The position numbers and the translations under genes were made by a program. The notes beneath the pieces are model-generated. The model was not told where the DNA came from. It saw nothing but the letters and a program-made list of their open reading frames with translations, and made no database searches. A stretch of 64,000 bases of DNA, taken from positions 20,566,288 to 20,630,287 of the forward strand of contig NC_092676.1 in NCBI RefSeq assembly GCF_964355755.1. Direction: 5' to 3'. This document shows positions 10,366 to 21,954 of the stretch, piece after piece; within the stretch, counting starts at the first letter, position 1; every line of letters begins with the position of its first letter. This stretch comes from Antedon mediterranea (taxonomy: Eukaryota > Echinodermata > Crinoidea > Comatulida > Antedonidae).

Positions 10366-13300
10366 ATGTTACCATCATGTTTGTTACTAAATACATGTTG
10401 TTACCAGGTGCTATTACTTACTATAATCATAGTTTATGCTACAACCGGTGAACTTCTAGGTCAACGAGGACCGAATCTGACTGTTACTGACGTAAATGAC
10501 TGGCCCAGGGCTAGTGAATTTTTTAACAACTTCGGATTGCCATCTAAACCTTTAGTTGCAAGAGGAGTCGGAGTAAAATCGCCTGCGTTTAGGCTATGGA
10601 CAGACGAATATTTGAGGCAACATGTTGACAATGAAATGATTGTTACTGTGGAGAGGGAGAAGAAAGAGGACAGGGAAAATGGCATCGCTGAAGGGCTCAC
10701 ATTTGACGAATTCTTGTCAAGGTATCAGGAAGAACAAATGTATATGGTACAAGATATTCCAGAAACGCTAAAGTAAATTACATGTTGTTTCCTATTTCTA
10801 GTTGAGAAAAAAAAGAGTCATTTCTACTATTAATCACATAGTAGGCCTATATAGAAATTAGAGACATAGTATAAATTAGGAAATTTAGTTAATTAAGACG
10901 ATTTTATTGCAATAACTCGACCATTATTCAAAATAACAATAGAAATTCCTCATTGAATCCATGCAGTAGAACTACTAGAACAATAGGCCTTTTCCAGTAC
11001 AGTATTTGGAAATATCAGCTTACATTGATTATCCGATCAAGCACAGTAAAAAAACATTCATGTACAACAGAAAGTTATTAAAAATTCAGCTAAATTTGAT
11101 AAAAGTCTAATAATATCCTTGAAGAAACTTTTTATTTTTGCGCTTATTATTATAAACATATTTTTGTCTTACCTTAGGAAAGATGTGATTGTACCTGCAC
11201 CTCTTCAGTGTCACGTAATGAGTGATAGTATAGCAATATCGGTAATATTTTAACCTGCTAATATTACTAAATAATCATAACAATTTATAACGATTTACCA
11301 TAGTTCCAGTTTCTTTGTTCGATTTTCATGAGATTTTCCAATATCGAAGAAAGAGTATGCCTAATACAAAAAGTAACATTTGTTGTGACACGCTTTTGCA
11401 CCGTAGACACAATTCACATTTTCTCGATTTAAACATTGCTTTTAAACTTTAGTTGATGTGGTTTAGTAGTGGTGGTACATCGTCTGTCCTGCATATTGAT
11501 TCAATGGATAACATAAACTGTGTGTTATCAGGCCATAAGCATGTAGTACTCATTGATAGAAAATATTCAAATAAAGTAAGTAGACAAACATAATCTGAAC
11601 TGTTTAAAAACCACGTTTAATGTTCTCTTCATTCAATTTTGTTTTTCTAAACAAAATATATACGTTAATGCTTATTGTGTCATTTTTTCATAGCGTGTAT
11701 GTTTTGTAAATTGTTTTGCCTGCAAAATAAATGGTAATTATTTGATTTTCCTACAGGTGTCTTTAGACCATCCTTCTGAAAACTATTGTGGTGTGGATGT
11801 AGACAGGTAAGATTTTGAAATAAATAATTACTACATTTAGGCATAGTATTTACATTAGAGCCTAGCTAAATAGGATGAGGTGACTAAAAAAACCCCACAC
11901 TACCTAATACCAGCGATAAAGTCTTCTAAACACTAATAATTCATACTGTACGTTGTCAATCATAATAAAAAGTACCGATTTTACATTATTTCCAAGTGTT
12001 GACTTTGATAAGTATCCTGGTCTTCTTGAAGTTGAATACTATCACGTTGATTTACATCCAGGTGATTGTTTGTTCATCCCATATCGATGGTAAGTAATGA
12101 GATAATCCTACAAACAACTACTTCAAGAAATTGTCATTCATTAATAAACATCAGTAGGCGTTGGCTGAATGTACTGTCCTATGTACCGATTCTTCAGCTG
12201 CTGTCCCTAGGTAGATTTTAACTTACTATTGACAGTCAACTAAGTACGAGTCTATGTGTATTAAGTACTTTATTACAAAGCAAGTATTCGGAAATGGACC
12301 CAATTGCTGCCTAACTAAATGTCCAGGCCTGAAGTGTCCATCCATCGTGCTAAAATAAACAGGGTCAGAATGTATGTTACTGAAACCTGAAGTTTGAGTT
12401 TGCTACTGATTAGGAACATACCACTTCTTCTTAGGTTTCACCAGGTACGTTCTTCTCAAGAAAGAAACATCGCAGTCAACGTATGGTGGAAACATTATAC
12501 AATGCAGAAACAAAACTTTAGTCAGTGTTTGGATATTCCACCAGAAGAACTTCAAACTTTCGATAAATTCACGTTGGCGGGAATGGATAATACGTTTGAC
12601 GAATTGGATTTAATCAGGTAACTTTCTTTGTAGATAGGAATTTTGATGGTTTGCTTGGCGAAATAATATAATAATATAAAGTAAAATAAAAAACAATAAC
12701 ATACCGGTACATGGTGTACCACAAACTCATATCATAGTCGTTTACCCTTTCTTTGATGTAATCAAGTTGCTTTTCGACGACCCCTGGACCTTCTGACTAT
12801 TGGCAATGTACAACATACCGTATAATATAGTTACACTCAACGTAAACTAACCAATGAGTTTTCATTTCTTAGGGATCACGTGTTATCGGTAACCAGAAAC
12901 TATGATGGTCCAATGGAGTATGAAGATTTTAAAGTATCGATCTTTAAACCACCTCCCGACGAGACGGGCAGAGAAATATTTTTCACGATGTCAGAAGAGG
13001 TACGCTAACAATTCTCATTTAAACCTCGAAAGAATTTTTAATTTACATTCTCACCATAGGACATAATTATTTCAGGATCAAATTTTTGGGTACACACTAT
13101 TCTATTGTATTCTATTTATTTTGTATGTCGCACTACCAAGAACAGAGCACCTACAATATTTAAATTATGTTGATACAAAGAAAAGTCTTAAGATTATGAT
13201 TAAATATAGGTGCTGACTTCGTTTCTCGCAAATCAACAGGAATCATGTTCCAGATGTGCGTAGCGGTGACAGAAAACGCGTTATCACCAGTAGATTAATG

Positions 13301-14130
13301 TATGTACACATTGTTTTATTTCAACAGTTGTTCTTACATCTTGACGATAACTACGATGATATCATCGATTTTGAAGAAGTGTCAAGTTTAGAAGAAAATG
13401 TAAGTAACTTGACATCATGTTATAACAATATTATATTGAGAAATAGGTTTTTTTTTTCCAAATATAGTTAAAAACATTTTTTGGACCATTCCGATCATTT
13501 GTGATAAACAAATGTACAGACTCTCTTTCTCTCTCTTATAATGATGATAATCCTGTAAACGTTTTATGTGCACCGTTGTTTTCTCCTGTTATAATAATAG
13601 TTATGGGTTTTGGATCTCTGACGATGTATAGAAACGCTCAGTGTTTACGTTTAGGTTAAGTTAGTTTCAGCTACAAAGGAATAACCGCACTAGGTACCAT
13701 AATTATCAATTATCATTATAACTAAGACAATCCAAAAATAGAAAACTGAGCTCGCCTTGCCAAGATAAAACTCTTAACAGTCCTTTGATCTTCGATACTT
13801 ACTTCGTCGCATATTTATCCAACTTAAATCGTACTAAAAGACTATAATTACCTGATAAAAATGTTTATGTAAAAAAGTAAAATCTACAATTTGTGCCTAT
13901 TATGATCTTTATAGGTGTGGCAGGAGATTTCAGTCATTTTAGGAGAGTTTACCATCAAAGTACAAGAATATGAACGTATCAGAAGTGAAGAGGAAATCAG
14001 AAGTGAAGAGGAATGGAAGGAACATGAGAATATAAAGAACGAATTTGAAGAAGACGAACATAAACAAGATGAAAGTATATTATTTGAAGAGCAAGCAAAA
14101 GAACATGAGAAAATAAAGGATGAACTTTAA
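10366..14130 (+). CDS. ER-targeted JmjC (cupin-8) protein with EF-hand and KDEL
   Basis: Nine exons (10366-10772, 11178-11214, 11453-11575, 11757-11806, 11997-12089, 12435-12617, 12873-12999, 13328-13399, 13915-14130) total 1,308 bases, 435 residues. The N-terminus has a hydrophobic signal peptide (about residues 14-28, VLLLTIIIVYATTG). The cupin-8/JmjC fold shows the iron triad: HID in SSVLHIDSMDN, and the distal His in LFIPYRWFHQVRS. That predicts a Fe(II)/2-oxoglutarate dioxygenase. A canonical-length EF-hand loop (DDNYDDIIDFEE; Gly6 is replaced by Asp) follows, then a charged, probably helical tail, and the protein ends KIKDEL. Signal peptide plus KDEL predicts retention in the ER lumen. 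There is one early sequon (NLT). I chose ATG 10366 because it starts the signal peptide. Substrate unknown; JMJD8 is a distant ER analogue. Confidence 0.85.
13745..13805. mobile_element. TIR element family B, partial copy
   Basis: A short match (ACTGAGCTCGCCTTGCCAAG ... ACAGTCCTTTGATCTT) to the left end of the elements at 7993 and 26743, in the last intron of the JmjC gene. The right end is missing. Confidence 0.55.
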
Positions 14131-14478
14131 CAACTTATTTTGAGTGAAAAATGAGTCGAAGAACAGATAAACTGGCAAGCCAAGTATTTATTTTTCTAAA
14201 TTGAAATACATTACTTTCTGGGAAACAATTATTTCCCCTATCTATAACATAAGAAACTATTTTTATTATTTGTCGAACAAAATTAAATGCTGAAAGACAA
14301 CTGATAATACACAACAGCATTTGTGAATGGTTTCAGTGTCAACCTAATTTTAGAGATATTTTAAAAATATAAATAATCATACATGGTGACATTTTTTGTT
14401 AACATTACCCATCTTAAATTAGAAATACATAGAAACGCTATCTAATAATATAAAATAGTCATGAATCTGTACATTTGA
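14131..14478. other. Convergent 3' ends
   Basis: The gap between the stop of the JmjC gene (plus) and the stop of the receptor-like gene (minus). It is AT-rich and presumably holds both 3' UTRs. No gene is seen. Confidence 0.5.
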
Positions 14479-17400
14479 CTATGCTAAATGTTGTATATTG
14501 GGCACATATCCAAAACAAGATACATCTACAACTGTAGTTATCGATATCTTTTTCTGTTGCATTGGTGAGCCCCATTTTATGTAGTCAGATGAATAGTTAT
14601 GCTTAGTGTCTTGACATGGATTTTGCAATGTTTTGACAATAGGAGGTATTCTGATTGTTGCGTATGTATAGCCAGCTGTATCGTCTACCGATAGTATATT
14701 TGACGCAATTGAAACGTGTGACGCCGCAGTTGGGGATATTTTAGATGATTTAGATAATACAGATGACGGCGTTACCTGTGACGATAATAGTATTTGTGAC
14801 GATATTTGTGACGCACTGGACCGTCTTTGTGACGCATACGACACTTCTGGGGGAGATGACGGTGCGTGTGAGAAAGATACGGGAGAGTACTGCACTGCAC
14901 TTGAAACACCAGTTGTTGTGGATGGCGTATCTGCCGTTGCAAATGACTTTGACTGTAACGGTAACTCCGGTAAACTTGGCCGTGTTCTTAACTCGTCAAA
15001 TATCTCCTTTTCTCTCGGAGCTATTGTGTATGAGTCTTCATTGCCATATTTTGCTTTCCATGCTAACAGCTGTATACGTGCATAAATAAAAGAACAAAAC
15101 ACGTTTTTTAATTCTAGTTATTTTCTGTGTCTGTAAACGTTTAAAAAGTTTGATAGTGTGCGTTTTAAACTCTTTCAAACATTTTATATACCTTATTGTT
15201 AGGTAATCATAATCTAGTATAGTAAATATTGTATGTACATAATATGTATTCTTAATCAATTCCTTTCTGTTTTAACCCAATCTCAATATAGGTCAATAAA
15301 ACATTTTTTTTAATAATCATTATCTTTATCATCATCAGCATCATTATCATCATCATATCGTCGTCATCATCTTATTTAGCATCAACACCATCATCATCAT
15401 CTTCTTTATCATTAGGACCATCATCATCCTTATTATCATCATCATAATTCAATTTTATTCCATGTTAAGAAATAGAGCACTACGCCATTGGTAATCATTG
15501 AAACCGCTGGGAAACAAATCATAATATAGGAAAGTGCACTATTGAGTACATTCGCTATCTATACTACTTAATTCAGCATTCAGAATGGTATTTTGTCGTA
15601 ATTTGTCAGTAGTAAATATAGTAAACACTATCAATAAAGGTAAACATTAATACAATTATTCAGACATGCCAACCTTCAATGAGGCTTTATTTTTTCGTCT
15701 TTCTTTTTTACTGTCATATATTCTTAATATACATACAATACTTCCTCCTACTCTTTGTAGTCAAGTTGACGTAAAGGTAACGGAAGCTTTTGTTTGTATC
15801 GTATCTTAATTGCGTCATTCTTAATTTATGTTACTATAATGTACTGAATATTGAGAATTGTAATTCAATGTAAGAGGTGTACCTTTTCTGCAACGTTTTG
15901 CGATATGATTTGATCTTCTTGCCATTTCTTGCGACACCAGCGGCTTACCGTACCGACAACTAAAGACACGGCTAACACAGCAAAGATAATGTAGATGATC
16001 TTATCCAAATATCTTGTTGATTTTGTTGTATTACTTATTGCTTGTTCTGGAATTAAAATGTTTTCTTGATGTTTGTATATGTCTTTTTTTAATTAATCCA
16101 GTTTATTTCCACTGTTAATTTTAAACACTATCGATTATATATTATTGATATTTTCTTCAGAAATATAACATGAAATGTATAAGCAATAAAACAATGCATA
16201 TTGTCAATTTAAGAACAATCTTTATTGTCTAATAATCAAATTAGATAATGACACATTTAAAATTCACATAATTTGAACCTGCAACCACCCGCTAGTAGCG
16301 ACAATCATGCAGTATCGCGTTCTGACAGCAACATTTTCAACGCTTTTTTGCCACTCGGAAGTTTGTGATTCACCTTTACCATCAACAAACCTTGGTTCGA
16401 ATCGAACCTCAGTGTGGTCGTTTAAATTCTGTTCCGGTGAGCTCTCATGGGAGATTCAAGGTGCTGGAGAGAACGGGGCGATGTAAAATGGTTCCCCTGC
16501 TTTTCTTCTTTTTAGTTTATCTTATGATATTTTATGGATCATTTTTGTGTGTAAAGAGCTTAGAAATATTTTATTATTTAGAGGGCTAGGAGTTGAGAGA
16601 GAGAGAGAATATTTTAGGAGTAGGGTGTTATTTGGCCATGTTGCTGTCAACCGACACGATCCTGCAGGATATTTGTCGCTACACATACGATAATTGGCTG
16701 CTACTACAGGTCCTATATTTTGGAATATTGAAGAAACAAATTTAACTAATTTCATAAGAGACATGGCTTTAACATAAAAAAAACCAGTTAAATTGCTCGT
16801 TTGCTGCAAATGAGGTAGAATTTTAAAGAGACTTAAATTTGAAGAAGAACTGCATTATTAACCTGTAGTTGTAACTGCTATCACTGTGCTTCTGGTTTGT
16901 TTTTGATTATACCCGCCATACGTAGAGTAAGCTTCAATCTGGTATTTTGTGTCAGGTATCAGGTCGTCAAATTTAAATATTGACTTTCCGTGTTTTAGTA
17001 CCTATGAATGATAACGACAACAGTGGAGTATTTACATTCTAACTAACGTATCAGTTATACAAGCAGAAGGTTCCCAGTTCGAATCTCGGTTAGAGCAGCT
17101 TTTTCTCATCCTTATAGATTTCCTTATCTTTATCGTATATCTATGATTTTCAGTATATCACCGAGCGGTTTAGAAATTGCGAATTCTGATACTTTTGCAT
17201 TTAATTCCGATTTCCTTTTTGAACTCAATGTTGCTATTAGTAACAATCTTTTTTTTAACATTTAAAATAAATGTATCTGCTAATTACTCTGTTATTTCTG
17301 TATTTATCTTTTATGTTGGCTAATTAAATTTCAATGATTAACAATGTTGCGTAATAAATTTCCATAGCTTAATGATTTGTTTATGTCTAAAGCTCTGTCT

Positions 17401-19213
17401 ACACTATCAAACTTTATGTGAAAAAAAAATTTGGGCATATCACTACCATATTTAGACACATCACATTTTTTTGGTAGTGTAGACAAAGCTTTACAGTGCA
17501 TATTTTCATTTATTTATAAACGGCGTATTTACCTCTGTGTCTTCTGTTTGGTTTGATCTGTTCAGAAATAGGTAAGATGTGATCCCGTACATATTTATAT
17601 CCGGGTCATTCATCCTCATTCTCTCTTTACTGTTTTCCTTGATGTAAGGTGTCAGCGGATACACAATTTCACCAGATATGTTCGTACTTCCTTTGGAGTT
17701 GATCATAATTTTTAGTGGTCCCATTAAAGCTACCAAAAAATTGTAATTGTTTTACTAAAATAATAAGTGATAATCATTAAATGATCAATTAATTAAGACT
17801 TTCCTATAAGGACATTCTGGAAAATATAAATGCATTCAACTACTAGTAATTATGTCAGGATTTCAGATCATGCTTTGGGTTGAATGTCTGAATTCTATAC
17901 TAATACGCAGAAATACTTTTGAGAAAATCAGCGACCAATTCTAGGAAATGCTTATTTCTTATTATACGTCAGTCGAAAGCTCCAAGCTAAAAGATACCTT
18001 ACCTTCTGCCAAAATATCTTGTGTTGCTATACTTGACTCACTTTCGTTGCCTCTTGCGTAAGCCGTAACTTTAACATATCCGTTTTGTATAGACCTACTA
18101 CGAGAATACTCGACTGTCCCAAAGACTTCAATGTGACATTGAAGCTGACGTATATTCTGACATCCACTTACTGGTTTCCAACTTAAACAATGATAATACA
18201 ACCTCTATTAAGGAGATACTTTCGTAACCCTGTCAAGTGTTTCCTTAATAATGGATGCCCCCTGGTTAGTGGTTAGCAGTGTCGGAATGTATACATTATT
18301 TCCACCACCCGTTCTTTTTACGAGAAAGTGTCCCCTTAGTAGAAGTGTTGCCTAAACTGCTTATTTAATTATTTATTTCATTTTTTTTGTCCAAAAAGCA
18401 AACAAATCTACCCCAAGAATTGTAAAAGAGCTAACATATTCAGTTCAAATTATACCCTAAAAAAGGTAACAAGTACAAAAATACAAAAATAATATACCTG
18501 TTGTAATATTCCCCGGATTCTACCGAATACGTCACATCTGTCATATTGCCAATATCCTCAGGAGGCAGCCATGATACCGTACTGTTCAAGTTAAATGTTT
18601 TTATTGTCACATTTCGTGGTTTGCTTATACCTGTCAACATCCATTTAACATGTGAAATGATTACAAAATTAAATTTTCAATGCGTAAATAAGCAAGTCAG
18701 GCTGTGATACTCAAATGCTCCTACCCAGGTCATCCACCCTTTTACTATATATTTGGTATAAATATAGTCACTGTTTTGACGATATGTTACGCGTTTTAAT
18801 ATACAATGTAAAAAAATAGGAACATTCAAAGTGGGATTGACTCTTAAGCTCTGTCTACTCTATCAAACTAGTTTGACAAAAAAAAATTGTGATGTGCCCA
18901 AATATGGCAGTGGTATGCCCAAACATGTAGTGATATGACATCATCATGCCCTTATATGGGCATTTTTGTTGGTCACATCAAGTTTGATAATGTAAACAAG
19001 GCTTTACCAGTTATTTTAGGCAGATGTCCGTAATTTTATATAATCATTTATATCGAGACATTTATGGGCACTTATGCTTCAAAATAATGAAAACCGAAGG
19101 TTCCCAAAATACACAATGAAAAATGTAATAAAAAACAATGAATTACCTTCTGAGTTGCAGTTAAATACGATGAAAATAAGCAACACTATGATATGCATTG
19201 ACCACGATTCCAT
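14479..19213 (-). CDS. Class II cytokine receptor-like type I membrane protein
   Basis: Seven minus-strand exons (19213-19147, 18630-18498, 18181-18003, 17729-17533, 17001-16863, 16046-15883, 15069-14479) give 489 residues with intron phases 1-2-1-0-1-0. Exon 1 is a signal peptide (MHIIVLLIFIVFNC). Exons 2-3 form a first fibronectin-like domain (KPRNVTIKTFNLNSTVSWLP ... VTYSVES, then a WKPVSGC...LQCHIEV cysteine pair). Exons 4-5 form a second (MGPLKIMINSKG ... FDDLIPDTKYQIEAYS). Exon 6 holds the transmembrane helix (IIYIIFAVLAVSLVVG) and a basic stop. Exon 7 is a Ser-rich cytoplasmic tail of about 196 residues. The domain order and one-exon-per-half-domain layout match interferon/IL-10 receptor and tissue factor genes. 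Ligand unknown. A generic FN3 receptor is the alternative. Confidence 0.7.
15303..15450. repeat. Imperfect (ATC)n microsatellite
   Basis: A run of interrupted ATC/TCA triplets in the last intron of the receptor-like gene (for example CATCATCATCATCTTC). No gene function is apparent. Confidence 0.8.
17388..17493. mobile_element. MITE family A copy
   Basis: A 106-bp palindromic element with TAAAGCTCTGTCTACACT at the left and its near-complement AGTGTAGACAAAGCTTTA at the right. It is in an intron of the receptor-like gene. Confidence 0.85.
18845..19006. mobile_element. MITE family A copy
   Basis: A 162-bp copy with diverged ends (TAAGCTCTGTCTACTC ... AAACAAGGCTTTA) and the family's internal GTGCCCAAATATGG and GATATGACATCATCATG words. 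It lies in the first intron of the receptor-like gene. Confidence 0.85.
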
Positions 19214-19249
19214 GTTTCAGAACTAAATAAAAATCAATAACTATAATGT

Positions 19250-19391
19250 TAAGCTCTGTCTACACTATCACACTTTATGTGACAAAAAAAGTAATGCGTC
19301 CACATATGGACATGATGATGTCATATCACTATTATATTTGGGCAGATCACATTTTTTGTCACACTAGTTTGATAGTGTAGACAGAGCTTTA
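19250..19391. mobile_element. MITE family A copy
   Basis: A 142-bp copy with well-kept inverted ends (TAAGCTCTGTCTACACTATC / GATAGTGTAGACAGAGCTTTA). It sits about 40 bp upstream of the receptor-like gene's start codon, so it may lie in its 5' UTR or promoter. Confidence 0.9.
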
Positions 19392-20266
19392 TCACAGTAA
19401 AATCTACTTTTTCTTGTTATATTATGATTAAATATTTCAACAACAAAAAAAGATTGGTGACCAGTAACCCTATAATTCACAAGATTTTCTTTGTTTGTTT
19501 CGAGTTTGCTGGAATCTTAACAATTGAATATAATAGTCGAATACATCCGCACAGAATGTTAGGCAGATTTAAAAACCTTAAAAATAAAAAAAGAAAAAAG
19601 AAAAAAAAGAAGAAAAACCAAGCTTAACTGACGACAAACTACATGGATAATTGGAACACAGCTGGAAGAAACACAAACTATCCGGAGATTTATTTATTAA
19701 AATGTAATTGGTAAATGAAAAATATGTTTTACGCGCACGCAAATTATGCGTTGTGCGCAGTAAAAATACTTACTTTTTGACTACGATAGGCATGCTTTAA
19801 TAGAAGTAATGTGTTACTGTTTCTCCATTGTGTGTTTTATATTGAATAGAACGAGTAAAAGAAAAATGAAACGACTATTTGTAAAAAAGATGATCAATGG
19901 TTGATGAATATGCATATACTTTAAAAGTTAATTAAAAAAGTTAAATCATAACAAACCGAAATATAAAAGCAATTAAATATGAAACACAAAGGCCGTTAAT
20001 GCATTGCGAAGTTAATAAATTGTGTTTTTATCTTCTTTCGACTCATTTACTTTGTCGGTTTTAAGTTATGTGCATTATTAATTATCAGTTTCGATTGATT
20101 GTGATGAGTTGGTCGAGGTCAAAGTAATGGGGCTACCAGCTATACAAAAAAACATGACACGATGAGAATATATCGCGTGTATTTGTACTGTGTTTAAAAT
20201 TAATCAGGTCACACATTTTGCTGTGTCATGTTTTATATAGAGATTCATATTAGCCAATGTTCGCGT
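19392..20266. other. Intergenic, no gene seen
   Basis: AT-rich sequence with an A/G-rich lysine-codon run near 19577-19617 and a small inverted repeat (AACATGACAC at 20150, GTGTCATGTT at 20223). The short open frame at 19424 is low-complexity and unlikely to be real. Confidence 0.5.
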
Positions 20267-20546
20267 GTCGCACGCATTTAACACGCGATGCAACTGTAAA
20301 TGCGTTTGACTACCGCTGGACAGATTGAAATCAAATAACGGTATGCGTAATAAAGCCATGTTTCGTAGAACTTTCAGTCAATTCTGCTCACTTTTTGTGA
20401 CCGGCAGTATCATTCGTTTTCGTCTTTAATATAATCTGGATAGCCTATTGGTGTATACTTAAAACATCTTTAAACAATAAACAATTAATGTTTACAGTCC
20501 ATAGTCCTATCACATTGATGTTTTCTCCAAGCATACTTCATTATGT
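20267..20546. repeat. Flanking segment of tRNA-Leu array, left copy
   Basis: About 280 bp closely matched in direct orientation at 22943-23219. The match runs from GTCGCACGC through GACCGGCAGTATCAT to CACATTGATGTTTTCTCC. Each copy ends directly at a degenerate tRNA-Leu, so the segment plus a tRNA pseudogene were duplicated together. Confidence 0.85.
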
Positions 20547-20547
20547 A

Positions 20548-20610
20548 GTCATGATGGCCGAGCGGTCGCAGTCTACTCTTGTAGGCGTGGGTTTGAATCC
20601 CACTTCTGAC
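20548..20610 (+). pseudogene. tRNA-Leu pseudogene, anticodon arm deleted
   Basis: Matches the tRNA-Leu(CAG) genes downstream, but jumps from GCCGAGCGGT to CGCAGTCTAC. This removes half of the anticodon stem and the CAG anticodon. The join is at a GGT that occurs on both sides in the intact gene. Confidence 0.8.
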
Positions 20611-21061
20611 ATTACTCTTTTCGTATTTTACTTAAACAGGATATTGTATTGTCCCCAAAAAACATGAAAAATGAAGATTAATTAAATCAGACTTTGAATA
20701 GGTTATTTTGTAGTTTTAATAAAGTTCTTTTCTTCTCATATAAACTGACAAAATAAATTGTCAAATTCAATCAAAAACCCATTGGCTGGCAGTCAATTTG
20801 ACTATTTTATGCTTTAAATTACAGTTTTTTTTTTCAGGTAAATAATTTTTCGATTCAATTTTTATTCAAAGTGGATAACTATTGTGTGTCATTAAAATGG
20901 CATATTAAAAAAATGTAAACAATTATTTTTTTAGGGGAACAATACCTCTTTTAAGAAATATTTATTATAGGCAGCCATCTGAATCATTTATTCCATTCAG
21001 AGTTCGTAAGCTTTACCATATGTTGTCCTCACAAAAACTGTTTTACATATTATTGGCCTAA

Positions 21062-21137
21062 GTCAAGATGGCCGAGCGGTCTAAGGCAGATCGCAGAGTC
21101 TACTCTTATATGCGTGGGTTCGAATCCCACTTCTAAC
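21062..21137 (+). pseudogene. tRNA-Leu pseudogene
   Basis: D arm and T arm are recognisable, but the anticodon region reads GGCAGATCGCAGAGTC and the acceptor is mutated (GTCAAGA / TTCTAAC). No CAG anticodon loop can form. Confidence 0.75.
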
Positions 21138-21306
21138 AATACTCTTTTCGTATTATTTTTACGTTATTTTGCATATTAAATTTGGCTTAAAACAAGGATT
21201 TTAGAATAAAGTCTCTATTATAGATACCCACCTGAATAAGTGTTTTACGTTCACAGTTCATATAGGCCTTTCCATCTATTGCCCTCATAAAAAATTTGAA
21301 GATATA

Positions 21307-21376
21307 GTCAGGATGGCCGAGTGGTCTAAGGTCGCAGTCTACTGTTGTAGGCGTGGGTTCGAATCCCACTTCTGAC
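21307..21376 (+). pseudogene. tRNA-Leu pseudogene, anticodon arm deleted
   Basis: The acceptor (GTCAGGA/TTCTGAC), D arm, variable arm and T arm are intact. GGTCTAAGG is joined to TCGCAG, removing the anticodon. The breakpoints share AGG in the intact gene. Confidence 0.8.
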
Positions 21377-21584
21377 TTAGTTTCACATTGAGTTTTTCTA
21401 ATTACACACTAATCAATCATGTTGTTAATTCACTGGTATGGTATTCTTAAACAGTATTTATTTAGGCACATCTGATTCAACCTCAAATTTCTAATGAAAA
21501 TGTTTAATTTATTCAGTTTAAACTTTTGAAACATTTAGGCTTTTCCATGTTGATGTATTTCCGCACAAAAATACTAAGCATGTG

Positions 21585-21610
21585 GTCAGGATGGCCGAGA
21601 GGTCTAAGGC
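21585..21610 (+). pseudogene. Truncated tRNA-Leu 5' half
   Basis: Only the acceptor 5' strand and D arm are present (GTCAGGATGGCCGAGAGG...). The sequence then jumps into the array spacer (AAAATTAAAGTC), so most of the tRNA is lost. Confidence 0.75.
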
Positions 21611-21712
21611 AAAATTAAAGTCTATATAATGAATATCCACGAGAATCAATTTACGTTCACAGTTCATATAGGCCTTGCCATCTATTACCCTAACAAACAA
21701 TTTGAACATATA

Positions 21713-21788
21713 GTCAGGATGGCCGAGTGGTCTAAGGTTCAGGTCGCAGTCTACTCTTGTAGGCGTGGGTTCGAATCCTACTTCTGAC
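21713..21788 (+). pseudogene. tRNA-Leu pseudogene, anticodon stem lost
   Basis: Seven bases (CGCTGCG) that form the 5' anticodon stem are missing, although TTCAGGT remains. There is also a T-stem mutation (ATCCTAC). Confidence 0.75.
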
Positions 21789-21954
21789 ATAGTTCTTTTG
21801 TATTTTACGCTATTTTACATATTATATTTGACTTAAAACAAAGATTTTGAAATTAAAGTCTATATAATGAATATCCACCAGAATCAATTTACGTTCACAG
21901 TTCATATAGGCCTTGCCATCTATTACCCTAACAAACAATTTTAACATACATATA

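Noticed and set aside
10461-10700. Minus-strand ORF of 79 codons inside JmjC exon 1
   Set aside because: Fully overlapped by a well-supported spliced gene on the plus strand; no family resemblance.
14763-15089. Plus-strand ORF of 108 codons opposite the receptor tail
   Set aside because: A shadow of the Ser-rich cytoplasmic exon; its Val/Thr/Phe repetition comes from the complement of Ser/Gln codons.
17041-17120. tRNA-like word CAGTTCGAATCTCGG near 17071, also near 41455
   Set aside because: A dispersed repeat sharing a B-box-like word and TTTTTCTCAT...; no cloverleaf, so not a tRNA, and its limits are unclear.
19424-19627. Plus-strand ORF ending in a poly-lysine run
   Set aside because: Low-complexity A/G tract; no homologous motif and no supporting splice structure.
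21187-21790. Minus-strand ORFs with GFEPTPT...RPLGHPDY (21187-21369, 21518-21790)
   Set aside because: They are antisense translations of the tRNA-Leu repeats; the motif is the reverse complement of the T arm and D arm, not a protein family.
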